From Notholithocarpus densiflorus (taxonomy: Eukaryota > Streptophyta > Magnoliopsida > Fagales > Fagaceae), in assembly GCA_030021035.2 (NCBI GenBank), contig JARYZH020000080.1:62001-126000 (forward strand): 64,000 bases of DNA, in the 5' to 3' direction. Position numbers and translations under genes: made by a program. The notes under the pieces were generated by a model. That model saw only the letters and a program-made list of their open reading frames with translations, ran no database searches and had not been told where the DNA came from. Each line of letters opens with the position of its first letter. Position 1 is the first letter of the stretch. Below are positions 56,201-64,000 of this stretch, one piece after another.

Positions 56201-56944
56201 GAGTTTGTGGAGAAAATGGATAAACTCAAGGTTTTGATAATCAATAATTATGGTTTCTTTCATTCCAAAATAAGCAATTTTCAATTGCTTGGGTCTCTAC
56301 CCAATTTAAAAAGAATCAGATTAGAGAAGGTTTCAATTCCTTCGCTTTGCGAGACCCTTGTACCATTGAAGAGTTTGAAGAAAATATCCTTGTTTATGTG
56401 TAATATTGGTAAGGCTTTTGAGAATTGTACAATTCAGGTTTCAGATGCATTTCCAAATTTGACGGAGATAAACATTGACTATTGCAATGATCTGGAGGAA
56501 TTGCCTGTTGGGCTATGTGATATCGTCCACCTCAAAAAAATCAGCATCACCAACTGTCATAAGTTGTTTGCACTGCCAGAAGAAATTGGAAAGCTGGTGA
56601 ATTTAGAAGTGCTAAGGCTTAGGTCATGTACTGATTTGTCAGAGCTACCAGATTCAATCAGAAACCTCCATAAGTTAAGCATTCTAGACATATCAGACTG
56701 CCTAAGCATTATGAAGTTGCCAAAACACATTGGTGAGTTGTGTAATTTAAAAGAGCTCAACATGAAAGGGTGCTTGAGATTGCGTACTCAGTTTCCAGAA
56801 TCAATAATAGATCTTGAGCAGTTAAAGCTTGTGATATGTGACGAAGAGAGGGCCAGGTTATGGGAGCCTATCAAGGAATTCCTCGCCGAGCTTAAGGTAG
56901 AGGTGGCTGAAAAAGATATCAACTTGAATTGGCTTCCCAAATGA
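53247..56944 (+). CDS. NRG1: NRG1-type RPW8-NB-LRR helper immune receptor (copy D)
   Basis: Five exons: 53247-53874, 54307-54713, 54894-55255, 55794-56005, 56109-56944. They total 814 residues plus stop, with every exon the same length and phase as in copy C. Residues 1-150: RPW8/CC-R domain (MAAAFVGGAALGAAFGEGFA; KCLKIRWWNYCFKVYYSYKL). Residues 191-485: NB-ARC with GGCGKTTL, ILLILDDVW, KILVTSRTAF, CGGFPLVIKV and QHD at 483-485. Residues about 560-790: LRRs (LVNLEVLRLRSCTDLSELPD). C-terminus DINLNWLPK. Differences from copy C are scattered substitutions (for example EMFKFD versus EKFKFD), none disruptive. Function by family: EDS1-SAG101-dependent executor of TIR-NLR immunity at the plasma membrane. 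The SnRK2 gene converges with a gap of about 1.75 kb. Confidence 0.94.
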
Positions 56945-58696
56945 TTTCTGAGAACTGTTCTCCTTCAAAAATGTTGTTGGTAATATGTTATTTCTAATGG
57001 AAATATGCTAACTCAACCGTAGCTGCTAAGAAAATAAAAGAGGGGAGCTTACAAAATAAAGGATTATTTGTTTCCAGTAGTCATTTATTTAGTTGGTGGA
57101 TAGGAATATAATCTAATGCTGTATTGATGACTACGTATAAATTTAGAATTCTTTTTGGATGCAAACCGGACAGTACACGACTTGGCTTTGGAAGATATGG
57201 CACTGAAAACAGTGTGTAGTGTGTGTACTATAACTCGGATTAAATTCTGCAACCTTTGCCTCGGAGAATTGGACACTACATGAGCCATGGATTTTGAGCC
57301 TCAAACCATTAAGTCCATTCTTTGCTCTTTTCCATCTTAATATTCTGATTCATTCTAAGATTCAGGTTCTTTGCTCATGCACTCTCCCAGAAAGTTCTGT
57401 AGATACGGGCAATAAATTTATGGGAATACCACCATTAAAGAAAATGCTTTTATTAACTGTTTCCTGAGTTATTTTTAAATTTCATATAAGATTTTTAAGG
57501 AGGGAAGTACTACGTTCACAATATTTTTACAGCAAATCATAGCTGGTAAATTGTTATTAATTCTAATTTGAACCTACAATTGAAATTATTTTTTTGCCTA
57601 TAGTAACAGCCAATAGTAACCTATCATTTAAGATTTGTCGTGAAAATGTTATAAACATAACATTTCTCTTTTAGGAATAAACTTTTTACTTTTTAGATAA
57701 TATAATGATTCCTTGGTTCATTAACTAGTTAAAAGAAAATGATTCCTTGGTTCATTAACTGGTTAAAGAAAGTGTCAAACCTTATGATTCCTAGTTCCAC
57801 GATTCACTGTAAACTTTAAAAATATATTTTAAGAAAAGATAGACAAAAATATATTTAAGAGAAATAGGCAATTGCTTGCTGCAATTCAATTAGGCAAAAA
57901 TACATTTTTGGTTTATATTATGACTTCATTTTCAATTTGGTCTTTAAGTTTTTACAATTTTCATTTTGATGTTATATTTTTAAATTTGCTGTCATCTTAG
58001 TCTTTGCTGTCATTTCACATAAGAAAAACACACTACTGAGTACTGACAGAAAGTTTAAAAAGTTGAAAGGGCCAAATTGAAAACAAGTACAAATTATAGA
58101 GACAAAAAAATGTATTTTTAACTTCAATTTATTAACTAACAATAAAGAGACAAAAAATGTATTTTTAACTTCAATTTATTAACTAACTTCTAGATACGGA
58201 TAATTTTGTCCTCGAGTTTAATTTTTCTACATTGCGTGGGAGAGCCAAAGCCTCATGGTGAACCTTCTTCATTCACAAAAATTATACAAGAATTGAAATA
58301 ACTGCACTGCCAAATATGAATGAAAATTGTAAGACAAGTGTTATAGAGAGTTTTTCGGTGTATTTAAGCCAAAAACACAACGAATAACAAAGGCAAATAA
58401 AGAAGAGTTGAACAGGGACATGTGGTTTACAACTTCTGTAGAATTTTAATCCAATACCACCACCCCCTTACAAAGCTTGAAAGATTGAATTCCCCCACAC
58501 AGAAATGTGAAAAACTGCATCTATGAACATGACTCGAAGGAGCACAACTAAGACTAACATGATGCACTTACCTAAGGTCTGATCTATTCTAATCTACCCA
58601 ACACCACACTCTCTTAGTCAGATCTTCCCCAGCCATAGCCCCAAAGAACTACACTATATTGCAGGAGCAGTCTTTCAAATTCCAGATAAATTGATA
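56945..58696. other. Convergent 3' flanks of NRG1 copy D and SnRK2
   Basis: 57150-57425 is the NRG1 3' flank conserved in copy A2, with the unoccupied target site ATTCTGATTCATTC near 57347. 58198-58696 is the SnRK2 3' untranslated region, conserved at 9600-10060. Between them are AT-rich DNA and small tandem duplications: GATTCCTTGGTTCATTAACT twice (57707-57767) and ATGTATTTTTAACTTCAATT twice (about 58107-58187). No gene. Confidence 0.7.
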
Positions 58697-61600
58697 TCAC
58701 AGTGCATAGACTATCTCCCCACTGCTGTCGATGTCAAGCTCAGAGTCAGAATCCAAGTCATCCATATCATCATCCATATCCAGGTTGTCTATTGAGAACT
58801 GGTGAAGGCTATGAGCCCCAACTGCTGGTATGGTGGCCTCAGCAATTATCTGCATGATCACATCAACGCTCTGCATTGGTTGGTCTGGCTCTTCAAACTG
58901 ATTGCCTATCGTTCTTTCATCCATTAGGTCTGCTGGGAGATTCTTTAAAAACCACTCATGGTTCTTGATGTCAGGAATGGTGATCCTCTGTTACATGAAA
59001 GTTTCCATAAGCATCAGCCTTGAAGAACAATCAATCCAACAAAAGTGCAAGTTAAATCCTTTATTTGTACTGAAAATATCACTCAAACCAGCAAAATAAA
59101 TTTACAAAGTAACCAAATTCAGAATATCTAAACTCCATTAGCATTCAACTTTATAATCTATGGTCCATAAATGGTGATATTTTTCAATATCACCAAGTAG
59201 AATTTTTTTTCTGTCGACACTAATAATGTACCACTTCCAAAACTTAAGCTGATGAGATAGGAAGTAGGAAATTTAACATAAATGGGAGAAATAGAATTGA
59301 GACAAGATTCAAATACCAGACCACTGCTTTGATTTTATCGTAAATCACTTGAGATAAAAGTTAAATGTAATAACAAGTAATAAACTTAACCAATTAATCA
59401 TTATCCTAATAAAACCCAACCTGTCCCAAAAGCCTAAACAGATGCATAGTGGGAAATTAACTCATTTATATTTATGTTCTAAGAGGTACCACCTGCTTAA
59501 CAAACATAGACAAGCAATTAGTAAACCTAAAAGATGACTGGACTCGGTTTCTGGCTTCGTAAAGTTCAAGTTTCAGTAGAATGGGTTCTAATTGCTGCCT
59601 CCTTTGAAACACAAAAAGTTCAATCGCATGAAAGAAAATAAACATTGAAATGTCAAGCAAGATTTGGGGTAAAAAAAAGAAAGGAAATTCCTCCTTTCAA
59701 AAAGCGAATCATCCATAGATGTCATCAAGTCAAACTGACAGATGACAGTTATCTCAACACAATTTGAAGAATGTATACAATCAAAGCATGGTGTGACGAA
59801 AGAAACACAACCAAATGAAAAGATCAACAAGTGATCATAACCCCAGCTTATATAAAAACAAGCTTCCAGATCAAACAAGGCACATCAATTGTGAAAATTC
59901 TGCAAGTTACAGGCACCCAAGTCACAGTGTATGGAAAACTGTATAACCACATTTCTCAAGCTATTGTATAGAACAAGAATGATCTATATATTTGCAGAAA
60001 AAGAAAATTCAATTTTGATAAACAAGAAACCACTAACCGCTGCAGGATCAGCAACAAAAATTCTTGAGATCAGGTGGCGACACTCAGGAGATATTTGAAC
60101 ACAGTCTGGAATGGAGTACTGGACACTGAGGATTCTCTGTGTGGAACCAATAAAAATATGTTATGCATGACGAAATTTACATCAATTCATATGTACATGA
60201 AGTGATTAAAAGGCCTAGCAATATACTTGTATAGTCTTCCGAAAATCCTTAGGCTCATCAGGATCCTCAAAAGGATATGCTCCCACCAGCATCACGTATA
60301 AGGTCACACCACATGACCACACATCTGCAATCTGATATTTTATGCAACACAGTATCAAAACAGCAACTAATTAATTTAAATGTCTGATTGTAATGTCATT
60401 ATAGATGAGATGAAAGTGACTATATGATTTGCAATTTAAGTAGAATCCAAAGAATATACACTTAAAGAAAGGACCACAACAAAAATGGTTATTGAAGGAG
60501 GGTTAAATACACTATAGCCCCAATCCAGACTTTGTATAAGATTGGCTTTGCATTCAAGGAAGACAACTATTAATCAAAGTAGAAATGGTTTTACCTTGCC
60601 ATCATACTCTTGCCTAAGCAGTACTTCTGGAGCAATGTAAGCAGGAGTTCCCACAGTTGACTTTGGTTGGGAATGAAGCACTGAAGACTGTTAATAGCAT
60701 CCATAGTCAGACTTATCAAAAAAAGAAAAAGCATCCATAATCAGATAAATAGAGCACATGATTAGAGCATAAAGGCACACGACCTTAACAGGTTCAAAGG
60801 TCTCAAAATTATAGAGAAGCATCTACATATTTTACATTAGAATCCATATTTGCATGCTTTAGAAGAAAATGGATTCGGAATCAGAATTAAGCGTGTCTCT
60901 GTGTGTGCACACTAATTCATGTCTCAGTTTTGCTGTTTAAGTGTAATGAAAGTCTGAGAAACATTTTGAAGTCAAAATCATCTGAATCTGCAAAAAATGT
61001 TTTGTCATGAGAATCGCAACTCTCCCAAGATCGCTAGTCAATAATTCACCTTAACTAAGTGATCCCCCCACCCCCTTTCTCTCTCCCCTAAACTGACAGC
61101 AGAGAGAATAAGAAAGAGAAACACAACTAGTACCTTTGAATATCCAAAGTCACATATCTTCAATCGAGGAGCCGGGCTTCCATCCAACAAAGTATTTTCT
61201 AGCTTCAAGTCACGATGGCATATTTGCTTCACCAAGAAACAAAATAACAAAGAACTGAATATATGAAGTTTCCATAGCAGGGGTAGGAAAGAACAAATTT
61301 TCATTATTATAAAATAATAAAAAAGGAAAAACGCTTCAATACCATAGCATGGCAGTAGCTGACTCCAGATATAAGTTGTTGAAAGAAGAAGCGAGCCTAT
61401 AACAACGACAGAGTAAAAAGATAAAAATAGTGCATTCTCGCCTACTCTCAAAAAAAGTACAAGAAATCAAAGTGGAACACAATAATCTTGCATTAAGCAC
61501 CTCATCTTCACTAAAGCGCCCGGCATTGCATATTCGCTCAAAAAGCTCTCCTCCAGATGCATATTCCATCACAATCGCCAAATGGGTAGGTGTTAAAATT

Positions 61601-62603
61601 ACCTATATATTCAAATGCACAGAACCAATTAATCCATCTTGCTTTGGGATAACAATCAAGCTCAAAAGTTTTCTTTTTTGCCAAAATAAAATAAAATAAC
61701 TAACCTCTTTAAATCTAACGATGTTGGGGTGTCTCAGAGACCTATGATTTATGATTTCTCTTTGAACATTCTCATCTATCTGCAACAAAAAATACCACAA
61801 TAATAAGAAAAAAAAAAAAAATGCAGCAATCCATAAAATCTTATCACCTCTCTGTAAAACTCTAATCTCATAAATATTGTGCTGAACATATTAAAAAAAA
61901 AAGCAGTCAAACCTTTCCTCTCTCTCTAAATTTCAACTGCTATCCATAAACTTGTTAAGTAGCGCAAAAATTTGATCCGATTTTTTCGAATAAAAGTAAA
62001 GCAAGCAGAGCTAGACCCTTCTTAACAAAAGGCTTAAACAAATTTCAATTAAGCTAAAATCTATTTGGTACCCGGGAAACTGAAGAATCAATTTTTATTT
62101 TTTATTTTTAAATTAACTTGAAGAAGGGTAAATATATCACTTTCCAAAAAAAAACACACTAATTAAAAACGACTATAAGAAAAAAAAGGAAATCCAGAAC
62201 AACCATTAATTTAATGCGAAGATATAAAATTAAATCCACCATTAAATACGCGAAATAAATTTCTAAAAAAATACACTGAGACAGTAATTGAAGAAAAAAA
62301 AAATAGTACCAATTATGTCAATCATAGAACGGCCTGAACCTGATTTCCATAAATAGAATTTAGAGAAACTGCAATAAGAGCAAACACAAATTTCTTTACT
62401 ATTAAATTTCCGAAACTAACCTTATCGCCCCGCTCTATGTATTTGACGGCAACGAGCTCCTTCGTGTGCTTGTCTCTCATCAACCGGGCCACCCCGAAAT
62501 TACCCGACCCGATATCCCTGACGAAATCGTACCGATCGCTATCGTGCATGATCGGCATGTCCACGCCTGGCCCGACTGTTATCGGGGCCCGTTCCATTTT
62601 CAC
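58697..62603 (-). CDS. SnRK2: SnRK2 subclass III protein kinase (SnRK2.2/2.3-like)
   Basis: Nine exons on the - strand: 62603-62421, 61779-61705, 61602-61501, 61396-61343, 61226-61134, 60687-60595, 60331-60227, 60136-60038, 58987-58697; 364 residues, near the family's ~362. ATP loop GSGNFGVA (32-39), Lys54 (VAVKYIE), HRDLKLEN (142-149), DFG (164-166), activation loop SSVLHSQPKSTVGTPAYIAPE-type with the Ser-Thr pair at 179-180, SWFL-like HEWFLKNLPADLM, a SnRK2 box (DQPMQSVDVIMQIIAEATIP) and an acidic tail (DMDDDMDDLDSDSELDIDSS) ending GEIVYAL. The acidic ABA box defines subclass III, which clade A PP2Cs inhibit and ABA releases to phosphorylate bZIP factors and channels. The C-terminus resembles SnRK2.2/2.3 more than OST1 (GEIVYAM). 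Start: Met at 62603, with a second Met two codons on (MERAP) that could be the true start. Introns are GT-AG throughout. Confidence 0.96.
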
Positions 62604-63140
62604 TCTCCGACTTTGACCTAACCAAAAAAAAAAACGACGACGCTTTGGTAGTAATCGTTAATCGGTAAAGTGAAGTCCAAGTAGTAACTACCACTTTTAA
62701 GAAAGTCGGTGATTCGAACTCGGGTGAGTCGGTGGGTTGTTAAAAAGGGCTCGTCAAGTTCGGTTCGAGAAAAGAGAGAAGAAAAAGGTGTTGATAGAAT
62801 TTTTGTGATCGGCGAACGAAAAGAGAGAGGTTTGGGAGACTTTTTTTTTTTTTTTTTTTTTTGGTTTTGTTTTTTTATTGAGGATTGAGAAAATAGAAAT
62901 GATGTTGATAAACTTGGTCTGAAAATATTACTAGTACAGAGCTATACAAGTGGGTCAATAAAGACAAGAAAGCGGCGTCGTTTTATGTCGGGGGAGATTG
63001 GGCTTTCGCGACGGCGCCGTTTGAGGTGTTTGTATTGTCTCGTAAGCAGCGCTGTTCCCTGACTTCATTACTTGTCTGATTGTTGTGTCTAGCTAGAGTC
63101 TCTCTCTCTCTCTCTCTCCGCTTTATTAATTGGTCCTGCA
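62604..63140 (-). promoter_or_regulatory. SnRK2 upstream region
   Basis: Contains a T22 tract (62841-62862), two GC-rich GGCGTCGTTTT / CGGCGCCGTTTG blocks (62972-63020) and a CT microsatellite (63099-63118). These are common near plant promoters, but I could not place a TATA box or transcription start with confidence. Confidence 0.4.
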
Positions 63141-64000
63141 CATTTACTGAATGACTATGCTATCCTCAGTTTTGGATAAATTATGTTCGTGGTCACGTGG
63201 ATTGGGGAGGGTCCAGCTGCTTCTGCTTGGACCCCCAAATTCACTGTAATTAAACTAAGGTACCTCCTTCTCAAAAAAAATAAAAACTAAGGTACCTAAT
63301 GTTATTAAGTTATTATGAGGAAGTTTTGATATTATTTTTATGAAAAATATAAAAAAATTATTAAAACAACTAATTATTTTTCATTTACTTTTAACTGAGA
63401 ATCGAACTTCATGCTTGAATTTTTTTTTTTTTTATTGTAATGATCAGCTTTTTTTATTATAGGAAATCTCATAATATTCTGTCAAATAGATTTTTTAAAT
63501 ATTTTAATAATTATTAAGAAGATGAAGAACTTGAACCCTGACAATTTGAACTGTCAAATGTTAATTGAGTTATAAAACATTTGACCAATTAAAAATACAT
63601 TTTTAGAAAAAAATTTATGGAAAAAGAAAAAAAAATATTTAACTATTTTTTACAATTTTTTATATTTCTCATATAAGTTATATTAAAAAATTTTAAAAAT
63701 TATTTATTAACAAATTCTCTAAAAACACTTGTTAATATAATTTTATAACATATATATATATATATATATATATATCTATTAAAAACAAGATGAAGTGGAC
63801 CAATTAGAAAGATATTTGTTTACCATTTTTGTTACACAAAATATATGGAATCCATTAGAGCAGCTTTAACATATTTCATAAGTCATGATTGCGTACGAGT
63901 AAGTTGAACCGATCGATATGAGCTGTTGTTTAATCATCAGATTTTGTCAAGACAGTGACTTCCTATGGGCGGTCCATCAAACAATGGAAAGTGGCTAATG
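63141..64000. other. AT-rich intergenic DNA, no PPR relic
   Basis: MITE-like wording (TTTTTATGAAAAATATAAAA at about 63338, TTAGAAAAAAATTTATGG at about 63603) and an AT microsatellite (63748-63776). The PPR segment that follows SnRK2 sequence in copies A2 and C is not seen here. No gene supported. Confidence 0.5.

Noticed and set aside
59472..59878. - strand frames in the last SnRK2 intron
   Set aside because: They lie between exon 8 and exon 9 of the kinase, have no domain and are flanked by ordinary intron sequence.
1..64000. A prokaryotic-style defence or biosynthetic operon
   Set aside because: Introns, plant transposons and plant gene families throughout exclude a bacterial origin; the immune content here is the NRG1 cluster.

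Overview
This 64 kb window is plant nuclear DNA, almost certainly from a woody eudicot. The evidence is AT-rich intergenic DNA, GT-AG introns, nested Ty1/copia and Ty3/gypsy retrotransposons, Mutator-like and MITE-type DNA transposons, and typical plant genes. I cannot name the species from sequence alone.

Three intact host genes stand out. Two are full-length RPW8-type (CC-R) NB-LRR genes of the NRG1 helper class on the + strand, at 23815-27425 and 53247-56944. Each resolves into five exons encoding 814 residues. The third is a complete nine-exon subclass III SnRK2 (ABA-signalling) protein kinase on the - strand at 58697-62603, encoding 364 residues and convergent with the second NRG1 gene.

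Most of the rest is wreckage of the same locus. An ancestral block, in the order RPW8/NRG1 (+), SnRK2 (-), PPR gene (-), appears to have been copied several times in the same orientation. Relics are: copy A (leader 1.86-2.23 kb, RPW8 pseudogene 3.50-4.45 kb); copy A2 (RPW8 tail at 8.87 kb, NRG1 3' flank, SnRK2 3' end at 9.6-10.07 kb, PPR scrap at 10.9 kb); copy B (leader and start codon at 12.8-13.4 kb, RPW8 pseudogene from 18.84 kb, PPR relic at 20.05-20.6 kb); copy C (intact NRG1, SnRK2 exon 4-5 pseudogene at 29.4-29.8 kb, PPR pseudogene at 30.06-31.1 kb); and copy D (intact NRG1 and intact SnRK2, no PPR seen).

Transposons dissect these copies. A 5.4 kb Ty1/copia element (13403-18840) sits exactly at the start codon of the copy-B RPW8 gene. 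A small non-autonomous LTR element (27663-29213) lies in the 3' flank of copy C, and the matching empty site is visible in copy D. A 10.65 kb Ty3/gypsy element of Tat-like organisation (38037-48691) is inserted inside a MITE. Two long-TIR Mutator-like elements lie at 35431-37667 and 50694-52403; the second carries a captured piece of an RRM protein gene. Numerous MITEs, foldbacks, microsatellites and a LINE tail fill the remainder. No tRNA, rRNA, CRISPR or prokaryotic feature was seen.
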